Shown: positions 44,251 to 55,215, counted from the first letter of the stretch. The stretch is 64,000 nucleotides of DNA from Bacillus gobiensis (GCF_001278705.1 NZ_CP012600.1:3101917-3165916), one strand, 5' to 3'. The notes: generated by a model from the sequence alone, not told the origin. Numbers and translations: made by a program.

Positions 44251-45138
44251 CTATTTATTTGCCCCCTGCAATTCGGAAAAGTACTGGACAACAAAATCCG
44301 AAAATTTGCGAGCTGCCAAAGAAAGGTATCGTTTCTTGTGCCATATCAGTTGAAAATTACGCTGACAAACAGGAGTTTTAATAGAAACAAGTGTAAGCGG
44401 GGAATCTCCGCCTCTTCCGCATCCCCCAACCAGTGCAACACCCAGCCCTGCACGAACAAGACTTGCAATAGCTGCAGGTTCGTCTACCCGACAGACAAAA
44501 TTAGGCATTATCCCAGCCTTCCGAAAAAAAGAATCATTCAGTTTTTGAAAAAGGAAGCCTTCTTTGTATCCGATAAATGGTTCATCAGCCACCTCGCTTA
44601 AAGAGACGCTGCTGCGCCCCGCTAATCGATGGCCGGGAGGGACAGCCAGATAAAGATCTTCGTTTAGTACAGGCATTGCGCTAAAATCTGGCTTTTCGAT
44701 CGGAAGCGCTGTAAAACCAAAATCAACCTTACCCGCTTCAACCAGCTCTTCCATTTCTTCCATTGAAACTTGCGTAATGCGAAAATTGACTTCCGGATGA
44801 AGAGAAAGAAAATGTCCCAAAGGCTCCGACAGGCGATCTAAAGTCGAAGTTGCCAAATGAATGCTCCCATGCTCAAGCCCTGCGAGTTCATTCACCTCTT
44901 TCTTTCCCTCTTCAAGTGCATCGAGTGCTGTCTCTACTTTTTTCAAAAATACCTCTCCAAACGTATTAAGCCGGATTTGCCGTCCCTGCCGGTCAAACAA
45001 TGGTACACCCACATCCTCTTCCAGCCGGGCAATTGTCTTGCTCAGGGCCGGCTGTGCGATATGCAGTTCTTGAGATGCTTTCGTCATATGCTCCATTCTG
45101 GCAACCGTTCGAAAATACTTTAATTGAAGCAACTCCAC
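44251..45138 (-). CDS. LysR-family transcriptional regulator
   Basis: 295 residues from a GTG. HTH at residues 1-60: LLQLKYFRTVARMEHMTKASQELHIAQPALSKTIARLEEDVGVPLFDR. The effector domain begins HLATSTLDRLSEPL, with GLGVALVGGCGRGG near residue 245. Divergent from the MFS transporter gene across 167 bases, the usual layout for a regulator and its target. Confidence 0.9.
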   Translation of the reverse strand: MELLQLKYFRTVARMEHMTKASQELHIAQPALSKTIARLEEDVGVPLFDRQGRQIRLNTFGEVFLKKVETALDALEEGKKEVNELAGLEHGSIHLATSTLDRLSEPLGHFLSLHPEVNFRITQVSMEEMEELVEAGKVDFGFTALPIEKPDFSAMPVLNEDLYLAVPPGHRLAGRSSVSLSEVADEPFIGYKEGFLFQKLNDSFFRKAGIMPNFVCRVDEPAAIASLVRAGLGVALVGGCGRGGDSPLTLVSIKTPVCQRNFQLIWHKKRYLSLAARKFSDFVVQYFSELQGANK

Positions 45139-45305
45139 CTTTTCTCCACTCCATTCATATATTGAAAGTTATGTATTATATGCAAAAAGATATATTATTA
45201 TTTATTTATATTTGATTGTAAAATAATTCTTGTTTACTGACAATATTCTTTCGAGAGGATGGTTTAAGTTAATGCCACCCGTTACTTAGACAGGGAGGGA
45301 AAGAA

Positions 45306-46703
45306 GTGGAAACCGGAATCCAGCAGCAATCACGAGAAAAAATCATTCGTCTTCTCGCATTCACACTTGTCATTTCTGTCATGAGCGCGACGATGTTCAA
45401 TATCGTATTACCCGAGATTAGCGCAGATTATCATCTTTCATACTCGCAAGTAAGCTGGGTATCGTCAGCCTTTTTACTGATCTATGCGATTGGAACCGTT
45501 ATCTACGGGAAACTGGCTGATTCCTACAAACTCAAAAATCTGCTGACATTCGGATTGATCTTTTTTGCTATCGGATCCATGATAGGGCTTGCCTCCCAAG
45601 ACTACTGGATGGTGCTTCTCGGCCGGATATTGCAGGCCATGGGTGCCGCAGTCATTCCAGCAACGGCTTCAATTATTCCGGTTCGCTACTTTCCGCCGGA
45701 GAGTCGGGGACGCGCTTTAGGGATATCGATGACCGGTTTAGCGATCGGAAATGCATTGGGCCCTGTCGTCGCCGCTTTAATGGTCAGCGTTCTTCATTGG
45801 CGATGGCTGTTCTGTATGCCGCTCCTTACGTTGTTTACCTTGCCTTATTACCGAAAATATTTAGTCGAAGAAATTGGTAAGAAAGAGAAAATCGATTGGA
45901 TTGGGGGCGGGCTGCTCGCTGGAACAATAGCTTTACTGCTTCTGGCCATCACAAATAATTCATTGCTGTCTGGCACAGGGTGCTTGTTTTTATTTGTTTT
46001 GTTTCTCGTGAGAATACGTTCAATCAAGGAGCCTTTTATTAAGCCGGCACTGTTCAGAAATAAGGGTTATTCTCTTGGGTTGATAATTGCATTCCTGGCA
46101 ACTGGAGTCGGATACTCGCTCCCTTTCTTAAGTCCGCAATTGTTGAGCGATGTCAATCATCTGGCTCCGGGGCTCGTCGGTTTCGCAATGGTTCCTGCTG
46201 CTGTCGCCACCGCTTTTTTGGGACAAAAAGGCGGCAAACTGGCCGATGTTAAAGGGAATTCATTTCTTTTATACATGGCATCGGTCCTGTTATTGATCTG
46301 CTTTGTACTGCTGTCTTCCTTTGCGGGAATCTTGCCGGTGTTCATTGCTTTCTTTCTTGTCTTCGGCAATGTGGGGCAATCGTTCATGTACATCGCCCTG
46401 TCCAATTCGATTTCCCGGACGTTACCAAAAGACCAGAGCGGGGTTGGCATGGGACTGCTGGCGATGCTGAACTTTCTTGCCGGGGCTGTATCAGCCGGGA
46501 TATACAGCAAGGTTGTTGACCAGGGAGCAAATTTTCATTGGAATCCGGTAAATTTACATCGAGACGCGTTTGTATACAGCAATATCTATATTGTTCTTGT
46601 GATTTTACATGTAAGTATTCTATTACTCTATTATTTTCAATTCGGCAAAGCAGAAAGAAAAAACAAGTACACGAAAAAACTGAACCATGAGCCGAATACA
46701 TGA
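45306..46703 (+). CDS. MFS drug efflux transporter, 14-TM (DHA2) type
   Basis: 465 residues from a GTG with GGGAGGG upstream. The N-terminal half shows the DHA motifs: IVLPEISADYHLSYSQVSWVSSAFLLIYAIGTVIYGKLADSY (motif A) and LQAMGAAVIPATASIIPVRYFPPESRGRALGI. About 14 helices, similar to the TetL/QacA layout. Exports drugs in exchange for protons. Probably controlled by the divergent LysR regulator. An FMN reductase gene follows 53 bases later. Confidence 0.88.
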   Translation: METGIQQQSREKIIRLLAFTLVISVMSATMFNIVLPEISADYHLSYSQVSWVSSAFLLIYAIGTVIYGKLADSYKLKNLLTFGLIFFAIGSMIGLASQDYWMVLLGRILQAMGAAVIPATASIIPVRYFPPESRGRALGISMTGLAIGNALGPVVAALMVSVLHWRWLFCMPLLTLFTLPYYRKYLVEEIGKKEKIDWIGGGLLAGTIALLLLAITNNSLLSGTGCLFLFVLFLVRIRSIKEPFIKPALFRNKGYSLGLIIAFLATGVGYSLPFLSPQLLSDVNHLAPGLVGFAMVPAAVATAFLGQKGGKLADVKGNSFLLYMASVLLLICFVLLSSFAGILPVFIAFFLVFGNVGQSFMYIALSNSISRTLPKDQSGVGMGLLAMLNFLAGAVSAGIYSKVVDQGANFHWNPVNLHRDAFVYSNIYIVLVILHVSILLLYYFQFGKAERKNKYTKKLNHEPNT

Positions 46704-46744
46704 GCTTTATACGGATTGCTATGAAAAACAAGTACAGGGAGTAG

Positions 46745-47290
<546 letters not shown>

Positions 47291-47396
47291 ACTTAGAAAT
47301 AACACGGATGATCTCTAGTGTAATCCAGCTTTGGTAGCAAGCAATCAATCATGACTGTTAATGAATCGTTAAATCATCGGAAAGGAATGATATTCA

Positions 47397-48308
47397 ATGA
47401 AAGCAGCAGCGTTTTCCTCCTTTGGACCTCCCGAGGTTCTGCAGATATTGGAGGTTGATACACCACAAGCCGGTCCCGGTGAGGTAAGGGTCCGCGTCAA
47501 GGCCGCAGGCGTACAGCCGGTTGACTGCGCTGTTCGCAAAGGATGGTCTCCCTCTGGGGCGACAGTGCGTTTCCCGCAAATTCCGGGCAATGAGTTTACA
47601 GGAGTTATTGATCAAATTGGTAACGGTGTAACAGGATTTTCTGTCGGCAGTAAGGTGCTCGGCTTCCAAGTTCTCGGATGCTATGCTGAATATGTTGTGG
47701 TGAGTGCCGACCAAGTCGTTTCCAAGCCGCAGGATATGCCTTGGGAAAAAGCATGTGCAATGTCAGCTTCCGGGCAGACGGCTCACACCGCATTGCAGGA
47801 GCTCGGAGTTAGCCAAGGAGACACCGTTTTGATTCATGCCGCTGCAGGCGGTGTCGGTACCGTTGCCGTGCAGCTGGCCAAGGAATGGGGTGCAACAGTC
47901 ATCGGCACCGCCAGCGAACAAAACAATAACTACCTGCGCTCACTCGGCGCAATCCCGGTCTCATATGGGGATGGTCTGGTTGAAAGGGTTCGTGCCCTTG
48001 CACCTGATGGTATTGACGCCGCATTTGATGCCGCTGGAGGGGATGCCTTGCATGCCTCGGTGGAATTGGTAAGGGATAAATCCCGTATCGGAACGATCGT
48101 CGCTTACGATCTTGCCGATCAACTTGGAGTTCGCTGGATTCGCAGCAATCGTTCCTCTTCCCGACTCGCCGAACTGATTGACCTCTACTCCCAGGGTAAG
48201 TTGGACATTCACATAAGACAGACCTTCCCTCTCAATCAAGCTGCTGAGGCGCACCGAGAGATTGAGACAGGACACGGCAGAGGAAAAGTCGTACTCATGG
48301 TCAAATAA
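47397..48308 (+). CDS. Zinc-independent NADPH:quinone oxidoreductase (MDR family)
   Basis: 303 residues. N-terminal FSSFGPPEVLQILEVDTPQAGPGEVRVRVKAAGVQPVDCAVRKG, PGNEFTGVIDQIG, and the nucleotide-binding AAAGGVGTVAVQLAKEWGATVIGTAS. No catalytic or structural zinc Cys cluster, as in quinone reductase-type MDR enzymes. Ends FPLNQAAEAHREIETGHGRGKVVLMV. AAAGGAATG precedes the ATG. Ends at a strong terminator. Confidence 0.9.
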   Translation: MKAAAFSSFGPPEVLQILEVDTPQAGPGEVRVRVKAAGVQPVDCAVRKGWSPSGATVRFPQIPGNEFTGVIDQIGNGVTGFSVGSKVLGFQVLGCYAEYVVVSADQVVSKPQDMPWEKACAMSASGQTAHTALQELGVSQGDTVLIHAAAGGVGTVAVQLAKEWGATVIGTASEQNNNYLRSLGAIPVSYGDGLVERVRALAPDGIDAAFDAAGGDALHASVELVRDKSRIGTIVAYDLADQLGVRWIRSNRSSSRLAELIDLYSQGKLDIHIRQTFPLNQAAEAHREIETGHGRGKVVLMVK

Positions 48309-48319
48309 GTTTAATAGAT

Positions 48320-48348
48320 AAAACAGACTCGGTCATTGAGTCTGTTTT
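48320..48348. terminator. Bidirectional terminator
   Basis: AAAACAGACTC pairs with GAGTCTGTTTT around a 7-base loop between convergent genes. Confidence 0.85.
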
Positions 48349-48355
48349 GTCTTTC

Positions 48356-48760
48356 TTAAATTGAAATGAACGATCTTGATGCAGCATCAATCGTGTCCCA
48401 AATCATCCGGTTTTCGTCCTTACCCCGTTCTCCGCAATCAATCACGCTTGCTTTGTCATGTAGCATATTAATAAACTCTTTTGCTTTTTCAGGCATAGGT
48501 ACAGACCTTGTGGCATCAATGATTTTATTTGGATACACATGTCCGAGAATTTCTATCGCCAGTGAATTGGTTTCAATATCCAACTCCTTCCCAAAAATGG
48601 CTTGATATTTATTTTTTACGACAGCAGCTATCGTACTTGCGCCAGATTTCTCGTTATCAAGCAATGAGTAAAGATTTTCATCGGAATTTATTCGAACAAG
48701 TCCAACCTCATATGCAACTTGAAGTTCGTATTCTCCTACCTTCGTTATAATAAAGTTCAT
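48356..48760 (-). CDS. Hypothetical protein, 134 residues
   Basis: Begins MNFIITKVGEYELQVAYEVGLV; mixed alpha/beta with no signal peptide or membrane helix and one Cys near residue 109. AAAGGGGAC precedes the ATG and a terminator lies at its 3' end, so the gene looks real. No family recognised. Confidence 0.6.
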   Translation of the reverse strand: MNFIITKVGEYELQVAYEVGLVRINSDENLYSLLDNEKSGASTIAAVVKNKYQAIFGKELDIETNSLAIEILGHVYPNKIIDATRSVPMPEKAKEFINMLHDKASVIDCGERGKDENRMIWDTIDAASRSFISI

Positions 48761-49124
48761 GTTTTTAGTCCCCTTTTCTCATATGGTTACATGTAACATA
48801 CCCGTTTTTCATTGCATTTAATAATCTTATGAAGTTTTTCACCCTATTCGATTTTAACTTTCGCCTTACTTCGTCATCCTGCTATAATTTTGAATGTATA
48901 TCTTCCCAATATCATGCTTTTTATGGCGAAGGGTGTTATAATTTTGAAAAATCACACATTTATATAAAACGAGACATTGTCAATATTTAGATATCGAAAT
49001 AAATAATAGTCCACAGTATCTCCACCTAGACATCTTCAATTCCGTAAAACTTAAACCCGTTTATCGGGGTAAGTTTCTAAATAATAAATAAGAGACATTT
49101 CCATTAGAAGCGGGGGAAATCACA
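48761..49124. other. Intergenic region upstream of the amylase gene
   Basis: About 360 bases. TATAATTTTGAA occurs twice, near 48885 and 48937, each a possible -10 region, so tandem promoters are likely. No clear CcpA (cre) box was seen. Confidence 0.4.
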
Positions 49125-50582
49125 TTGAAAAGAAACCATACAATGATGCAATTCTTTGAGTGGCATGTCTCAAGCGATGGATCTCATTGGCAGCTGTTAA
49201 AAAAGCTGGCTCCTGAATTAAAAAAGAGAGGCATTGATTCTGTCTGGATCCCGCCTGTTACAAAAGCACAATCCGTTGAAGATACCGGATACGGGGTTTA
49301 TGATGTTTATGATATCGGCGAATTTGATCAAAAAGGTGCGGTGAGAACAAAATACGGAACTAAACAAGAACTGCTGGATGCAATTGCCGCTTGCAAAAAT
49401 AATGGAATCAACGTGTATATTGATGTCGTAATGAATCACAAAGCCGGGGCAGATGAAACAGAAGTATTCAAGGTTATCGAAGTCGACCAATTTGATCGAA
49501 CGAAGGAAATTTCAGACCCTTTCGATATTGAAGGATGGACAAAATTCAATTTTACTAACCGTAAAGACACATACTCTTCTTTCAAGTGGAGCTTTGAGCA
49601 TTTTAATGGTACCGATTATGACGCAAAACGAGACAAGACCGGCATTTATAAAATTATCGGTGATTATAAAGATTGGAATAAAAACGTCACAGATGAATTT
49701 GGAAATTATGATTACCTGATGTTCGCCAACATTGATTATAATCATCCCGGGGTAAAAAAAGAAATGATTCAATGGGGAAAATGGCTGGCGGACACAACGA
49801 AGTGCAATGGCTTCAGGCTCGATGCGATTAAACATATTAATCATGATTTTATTAAAGAATTTGTTACGGAAATGATTCGTTATCGCGGCCGTAATTTCTA
49901 TTTTGTCGGAGAGTTTTGGAATCCCGAACTAAAAGCGTGCCAGGAGTTTTTAAATCACATCGATTACAGTATCGACCTATTTGATGTATCCCTGCATTAT
50001 AAGCTCCATGAAGCATCAGTGTCCGGAAGTGAATTTGACCTTTCAACCATTTTTAATGATACCCTGGTTCAAACCCATCCGCTTCACGCCGTAACCTTTG
50101 TAGATAATCATGACTCACAGCCAAACGAATCTCTTGAATCATGGGTGGAGGATTGGTTTAAACAAAGTGCCTATGCCCTTATTTTGCTTCGCCAGGATGG
50201 ATATCCTTGCGTTTTTTACGGCGACTATTTCGGAATTGGCGGAGAAGAACAGGTAGATGGAAAGAAAGAAGCCATCGATCCTCTCCTTTACGCGCGGTAT
50301 CACAAAGCATATGGAGAACAAACCGATTACTTCGACCACCCGAATACGATCGGATGGGTTCGCCACGGCCATCCGGAGATCCTGCATTCAGGCTGTGCAG
50401 TTGTTATTTCTAATGGAAAAGACGGACAGAAGCGAATGTATGTTGGAGAAGAACGTGCGGGAGAAGTATGGGTCGATTTCACCCGGACGAGATCGGACCA
50501 AATAACAATTCAAGAGGACGGGACAGCTGTCTTTCCCGTCAATGAAAAAAGCGTTTCGGTGTGGGCGCTTCCTGAGGTATAA
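49125..50582 (+). CDS. Intracellular alpha-amylase (GH13)
   Basis: 485 residues without a signal peptide, starting NHTMMQFFEWHVSSDGSHWQLL as in the GH13 subfamily of liquefying and cytosolic Bacillus/E. coli AmyA-type amylases. The four GH13 regions are present: DVVMNHKAG, GFRLDAIKHI with the nucleophile Asp near residue 232, FVGEFW with the acid/base Glu, and FVDNHDSQ with the third Asp. TTG start with GGGGGAA upstream. It should hydrolyse internal alpha-1,4-glucan or imported maltodextrins to malto-oligosaccharides. Confidence 0.92.
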   Translation: MKRNHTMMQFFEWHVSSDGSHWQLLKKLAPELKKRGIDSVWIPPVTKAQSVEDTGYGVYDVYDIGEFDQKGAVRTKYGTKQELLDAIAACKNNGINVYIDVVMNHKAGADETEVFKVIEVDQFDRTKEISDPFDIEGWTKFNFTNRKDTYSSFKWSFEHFNGTDYDAKRDKTGIYKIIGDYKDWNKNVTDEFGNYDYLMFANIDYNHPGVKKEMIQWGKWLADTTKCNGFRLDAIKHINHDFIKEFVTEMIRYRGRNFYFVGEFWNPELKACQEFLNHIDYSIDLFDVSLHYKLHEASVSGSEFDLSTIFNDTLVQTHPLHAVTFVDNHDSQPNESLESWVEDWFKQSAYALILLRQDGYPCVFYGDYFGIGGEEQVDGKKEAIDPLLYARYHKAYGEQTDYFDHPNTIGWVRHGHPEILHSGCAVVISNGKDGQKRMYVGEERAGEVWVDFTRTRSDQITIQEDGTAVFPVNEKSVSVWALPEV

Positions 50583-50639
50583 TACGCAGGGAAACAACTG
50601 TTCAAAACATTCATTCCAATAGAATCACAGGAGGCCGTC

Positions 50640-51413
50640 ATGTTCACTGAGACTGAAATAAAATATTATCAATATATGAATCAGCCGCAGCCTGCCGAGC
50701 CGCCTGTATACCTATATAGAAATCCATTAGTTCCATTAATGTACGATCATAATTTTATTTATTTTGAAAGGATGCCCGATGTTTCTTTTTTTCAAAACGT
50801 GCATGAGGATGAGAAAAACCGGAATCTAAAGGATGGCATGGGGCATACGAGGTACTACTTTCCTGTAGGGGAAGAGGCTGGGCCGCAATTAAAAAACTTT
50901 CTTTCCGAGAATGGGTTCACCCAGGACCGAATGCTGTATTACAAAGTCGATCAAGAAGCGGTTTCGAAATGGCTTTCGCGGGAAGACAATACAACTCTAG
51001 AAGTAACAAATGAATTACTGCTCGATCAGTATCTTTCCATAAACAAAGCGTATGACCTGCAAATTTCCGAGCGTTTTGCCGATCAAAAGCAGATATTAAA
51101 TAAAACGATCTATCAACTGCCGAAAATCAAGCAGTATCTTGCCTTTTGCGGCGGAAAACCTGCGGGATCCGGCGAATTATTTATTGATGATGAGAATGGC
51201 ATAGCGAAGGCGGAAAATTTGTTTATCAGCGAAAGCTTTCGAAACACGGGCCTTGCAAGACAGCTGTTGAAAACGATGTTTATTGATAACAAAGAAGAAA
51301 TCTCTTCCATGTATGCTGTCACATATGAGGAGGATACAGCCAAGCATTTCTATGAAAAACTTGGCTTCACATATGTCTATTCTCAGCATTCGGCATTACA
51401 AATTATAAAATAA
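50640..51413 (+). CDS. GNAT-family acetyltransferase with N-terminal extra domain
   Basis: 257 residues. Residues 1-130 form a degenerate first domain (NQPQPAEPPVYLYRNPLVPLMYDHNFIYFER). The C-terminal GNAT domain has AENLFISESFRNTGLARQLLKTMFI with the CoA loop and AKHFYEKLGFTYVYSQHSAL. AGGAGGC precedes the ATG. Tandem-GNAT proteins of this type are common in Bacillus; substrate unknown. Confidence 0.85.
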   Translation: MFTETEIKYYQYMNQPQPAEPPVYLYRNPLVPLMYDHNFIYFERMPDVSFFQNVHEDEKNRNLKDGMGHTRYYFPVGEEAGPQLKNFLSENGFTQDRMLYYKVDQEAVSKWLSREDNTTLEVTNELLLDQYLSINKAYDLQISERFADQKQILNKTIYQLPKIKQYLAFCGGKPAGSGELFIDDENGIAKAENLFISESFRNTGLARQLLKTMFIDNKEEISSMYAVTYEEDTAKHFYEKLGFTYVYSQHSALQIIK

Positions 51414-51444
51414 AACACTCGGGCAATTTTTGCTCGAGTGTTTT
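51412..51444 (+). terminator. Terminator of the GNAT gene
   Basis: AAAACACTCG pairs with CGAGTGTTTT; it overlaps the stop codon region. Confidence 0.85.
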
Positions 51445-51502
51445 CTACACATAATTATGAATTCTGTCCTTGAAATAAGAAATCAAATCCATTACGGCTG
51501 CC

Positions 51503-52051
51503 TTAATGAATTTTCTGAATCTGATCCTCTTGCAAAAACGCATGCAAAAGAGACGGCTTCATTTTCAGGTCAATCTGTCCAGTCACCGCATCTAAAGGCA
51601 GAATATCGTATTCCTTCCCTTGTAAGTAACCAATCCAATAAGGGACATAAATAAGAAATGGCTCCTCAATTTTCAAAGAAATTGTTTTGCGGTCTTTTTC
51701 TTTTTGAAACAGATCCCAATAAACAGCTTCATATGCCTGTTCCTTCGATATCAACTGCTTAAAGGGGAGAAACGTCAAGTGCTCCTCTATCTCAAGTAAT
51801 GGATGATTCACGGGCAAAATGGCAGAAATCCCTTCATAGGTTTCAATGGCGATTAGTCCCACGATCTCACCATTTAATGATCTGCTATCCAGGCGATAAG
51901 GAAAACAGAAATAAGGTAAGTAAACCTTTTCAATTGATTTCAAGCGTTTCTTTTTATAAATGAATTTTGCCAGCCAATTGTCCAAGTGCCCATTTAGCGC
52001 GCGAACTGCCTCTTCTTTACTGACAACTGGTTCGAGCAGTTTACGTGTCAT
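51503..52051 (-). CDS. Hypothetical protein linked to the SSS symporter
   Basis: 182 residues with no signal or clear membrane helix: EEAVRALNGHLDNWLAKFIYKKKRLKSIEKVYLPYFCFPYRL, then a central VGLIAIETYEGISAILPVNHPLLEIEE and PYWIGYLQGKEYDILPLDAVTGQ. It starts 19 bases after the symporter stop on the same strand, so it is probably co-expressed. GAAGGAG sits very close to the ATG. No family recognised. Confidence 0.65.
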   Translation of the reverse strand: MTRKLLEPVVSKEEAVRALNGHLDNWLAKFIYKKKRLKSIEKVYLPYFCFPYRLDSRSLNGEIVGLIAIETYEGISAILPVNHPLLEIEEHLTFLPFKQLISKEQAYEAVYWDLFQKEKDRKTISLKIEEPFLIYVPYWIGYLQGKEYDILPLDAVTGQIDLKMKPSLLHAFLQEDQIQKIH

Positions 52052-52070
52052 TCTCCTTCAGATCCTCTCT

Positions 52071-53699
52071 TTACACTGATTGCAGCCAGAAAAGGAAAGC
52101 CATGATCAAAATAAAGTATCCGATTAAAAGAAATGGCCATTTTCCCATGCTGCGTTCTGCCTGTTCTACTTCAATTTCTTCAGCTGTTTTTGCCCTTTTC
52201 TCCACTGCTTCATCAATTTCTTTTTTGTACATGGTTAAGCCTGCAAGCTTAGCTTTATCAGGTTTTTCTCCAGCTAAGCTGATTAAATACCCAACTACGA
52301 CTGAGACTATGGTGCCAATCATGCTGTAATAAAGCCAGGAGATTTCAACAAGCTGCTCTGTGAGAAAAACGGCGGCCATCCCTGCCAAAATTCCGATAAA
52401 TGCACCCCAGCCGTTCGCCCGTTTCGTAAATAAGGCAAGTAGGAATGCTCCGAGAAGAGATCCATAAAAATAGGAACCAATTTGATTAATAACTTCAATA
52501 AGCGGACCAAGGCTGCCAGCGAAAAAAGCAAACACCATCGCATAAGCGCCCCAAAAAATCGTAGCCCAGCGTGAGGCTTTCAAGTAATGAGCTTCGGATG
52601 CTTTTTTCTTAAAAAATTTCTTATAAATGTCGTGAACGGTGACAGCTGAGAGTGAGTTAAGCGCTGAATCAAGACTGGACATTGCTGCCGCAAATACACC
52701 GGCTATAATTAAACCAGTAATGCCTGTGGGAAGTTCATTGACGATAAATCTTAGAAACAGTTCATTTATGTCATTATAGTGAGGAGCACCGTGGTAGCTG
52801 TAAAACACATACAGAAGAACGCCAATAAACAAGAATAACAGCATTTGCGGAACCATTATGATCCCTGTAAAGATAAGCGAAAACTGGCTTTCTTTCACAG
52901 ATTTGCTTGTAAGAACACGCTGGATCTGACTTTGATCTGCACCAAAATAGGCTGCATGAAAGAAAACTCCTCCGATAACGCCTGCCCATACAGTGTATTC
53001 TGCTGACGAATCTAGCGAAAAATTAAAGGAATTCAATAGATTCGCTTCCGATGCAACTGTCATTGCAGCTCCAAGACCTCCCGGAAGCAAAGTGAAAATG
53101 GTCCATAAACTGACTACCGCGCCAAACCAGAGGACAATCATCTGAATAACGTCCGACCAAATAACCGCACGAATACCGCCAAAAACCGTATAGGCAATCG
53201 ACAGCACGGCCATTAAAACAATCGTGATTGTCGTGCTCCATCCAGTTATCACTGATAATACAAGGGCTGGAGCATATAGCGTAATCCCCGTTGCCAGGCC
53301 TCGTGAAATCAAAAATAATAAAGAGGTCAGCGTGCTCGTTTTTTGGTCAAACCTTCGTTCAAGATATTCATAGGCAGTATAAATTTCAGATTTATAGAAG
53401 AAAGGAACAAATGTGACTATTAAAAACGCCATGACGAGCGGAACATTGATGAACGTTACGATCTGCTCCAATCCGCCTTCATAGCCCCAGCCAGGAGTTC
53501 CGATAAAAGTGATGGCTCCCGCCTGGGTAGCCATGACCGAAATTCCGATGGCCCACCATGTTATTTTTCTTCCGCCAAGAAAATAATCCTTCGTCGATCG
53601 TTGATTCTTTCCTACGTATGTCGCAAACACTCCTACAAGAATCAGGTACACAATGAGAATTCCATAGTCTAAATAAGTAAAATTATTCAGTATGTACAT
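52071..53699 (-). CDS. Sodium:solute symporter family transporter
   Basis: 542 residues, about 13 membrane helices. SSS markers: TYVGKNQRSTKDYFLGGRKITWWAIGISVMATQAGAITFIGTPGWGYEGG, WSDVIQMIVLWFGAVVSL, ADQSQIQRVLTSKSVKESQFSLI, GVFAAAMSSLDSALNSLSAVTVHDIYKKF. These import a sugar, carboxylate or amino acid with Na+. Substrate is not decidable by eye. Confidence 0.9.
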   Translation of the reverse strand: MYILNNFTYLDYGILIVYLILVGVFATYVGKNQRSTKDYFLGGRKITWWAIGISVMATQAGAITFIGTPGWGYEGGLEQIVTFINVPLVMAFLIVTFVPFFYKSEIYTAYEYLERRFDQKTSTLTSLLFLISRGLATGITLYAPALVLSVITGWSTTITIVLMAVLSIAYTVFGGIRAVIWSDVIQMIVLWFGAVVSLWTIFTLLPGGLGAAMTVASEANLLNSFNFSLDSSAEYTVWAGVIGGVFFHAAYFGADQSQIQRVLTSKSVKESQFSLIFTGIIMVPQMLLFLFIGVLLYVFYSYHGAPHYNDINELFLRFIVNELPTGITGLIIAGVFAAAMSSLDSALNSLSAVTVHDIYKKFFKKKASEAHYLKASRWATIFWGAYAMVFAFFAGSLGPLIEVINQIGSYFYGSLLGAFLLALFTKRANGWGAFIGILAGMAAVFLTEQLVEISWLYYSMIGTIVSVVVGYLISLAGEKPDKAKLAGLTMYKKEIDEAVEKRAKTAEEIEVEQAERSMGKWPFLLIGYFILIMAFLFWLQSV

Positions 53700-53883
53700 C
53701 CCCTTTCGAAGTCTGGTGGAATTTAAATTACCCGAACTTCCGAAAAAGTAAACGCTTTACAGAATAACCACCTTAATCCTACTTCACTCTCAAAACGATT
53801 CACAACACTTTTGACTCACTGATGTAAAAGCATAATGTAGCCGCAAAGAAGAGGACGTGGCGCTTTCTCCCTAAAAAAGCGCC

Positions 53884-55215
53884 TTACGCAAACAATTTTT
53901 TAGTTTTCCATTTTCCATAGCGATAATAGAGAACTGCGAAAAAACTGCTGATGAAAAAGCTTACGCCCATGCCCAAAGCAATTCCGTTTTCTCCGATCAT
54001 GGAAGAAAAGAGATACGTCATCGGATAACGGAGCACCCAAAAAGAAATGATATTCAATATGAGTACTGCATACATCGCCCCCGCAGCTCGTACCGTTCCG
54101 TTTAAAATAAAATTAATGCCGAGAAACGGATAAAAAAAGGCGATTATTTTTAAATAATCGGTCCCGAATTGCACGGCGGCCTCCTCCTGTAAAAACAGCC
54201 GGACCCCGAATTCAGCAAAAAACACCAGCAGCAAAGCAATTGTGATCATGATGCAAAAATTATAAATCACGGCATACCAGGAGATTTTATGTACTCGTTC
54301 GAAGCGGTGTGCCCCCATGTTTTGCCCAGCCATGCTGTTAACAGCTGTCCCAAGGGCCATCGCCGGAAGCAGGATCAGGCTGTCTAAGCGCTGTGCCGCG
54401 CCAAATCCAGACACCGCATCCTCTCCAAATGAATTCACTACACTCATAATCGCAGTACTACCCGCCGCTATAACTGTCATTTGCAAGCCGGATGGAATGC
54501 CCAGCTTCATGATTAACAGAACCTCTTCTTTTTTCGGCAAGGATGGCATGACAAAAGAAATCAGGCCTTTTTTTATCGAAACAATCATACCGTAAACAAA
54601 TGCTAAACCCTGAGAAAGAACCGTCGCAATTGCCGCTCCTTCCACTCCCCAAGTAAACCCGGAGATAAAAATTGGCGCCAAAATGATGTTTAACACGACC
54701 GCGATGATAACAAAACGCAGCGGCGTCTTACTGTCACCAAGCGCGCGGAGCACAGTAGCAATAAAGTTATATCCAAACAAAAACAAAATCCCAAGAAAAT
54801 TAATTTTTAAGAAGGCAGCTGCTTCCGGAAGCATTGCTAGCGGAGTTTGTAATAGCATAAGAATAAATTCGGCAAACACAAAACCAATAATTCCAAGACA
54901 AACAGCTAAAATCGTAAGGATTACGACAAACGCATTTAAATAGCTTTTTAATCCATCTATGTTGTTCTTTCCCTTTTGCTGAGACAATATCGTAAGAGTC
55001 GCATTATTCAGGCCTATGATAAAGGACAAAACCGTAAACAAGACAACACTGGCAACCGATACCGCCCCGAGTGCACGGCTTCCGATCAGGTTGCCCACCC
55101 ACAAACTGTCGATGAATTGATAGGACACCTGCAGCAAATTGGTCAGCATAATCGGTGCAGAAAACAACATCAGCTGCTTTATCAAATTTCCTTCTGTAAA
55201 GTCATGCTGCTTCAT
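53884..55215 (-). CDS. MATE-family efflux transporter
   Basis: 443 residues in twelve helices with the two-fold MATE pattern: LIKQLMLFSAPIMLTNLLQVSYQFIDSLWVGNLIGSRALGAVSVA and the repeat KLGIPSGLQMTVIAAGSTAIMSVVNSFGEDAVSGFGAAQRLDSL. Exports cationic drugs in exchange for H+ or Na+. Monocistronic, with GGAG before the ATG. Confidence 0.92.
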   Translation of the reverse strand: MKQHDFTEGNLIKQLMLFSAPIMLTNLLQVSYQFIDSLWVGNLIGSRALGAVSVASVVLFTVLSFIIGLNNATLTILSQQKGKNNIDGLKSYLNAFVVILTILAVCLGIIGFVFAEFILMLLQTPLAMLPEAAAFLKINFLGILFLFGYNFIATVLRALGDSKTPLRFVIIAVVLNIILAPIFISGFTWGVEGAAIATVLSQGLAFVYGMIVSIKKGLISFVMPSLPKKEEVLLIMKLGIPSGLQMTVIAAGSTAIMSVVNSFGEDAVSGFGAAQRLDSLILLPAMALGTAVNSMAGQNMGAHRFERVHKISWYAVIYNFCIMITIALLLVFFAEFGVRLFLQEEAAVQFGTDYLKIIAFFYPFLGINFILNGTVRAAGAMYAVLILNIISFWVLRYPMTYLFSSMIGENGIALGMGVSFFISSFFAVLYYRYGKWKTKKLFA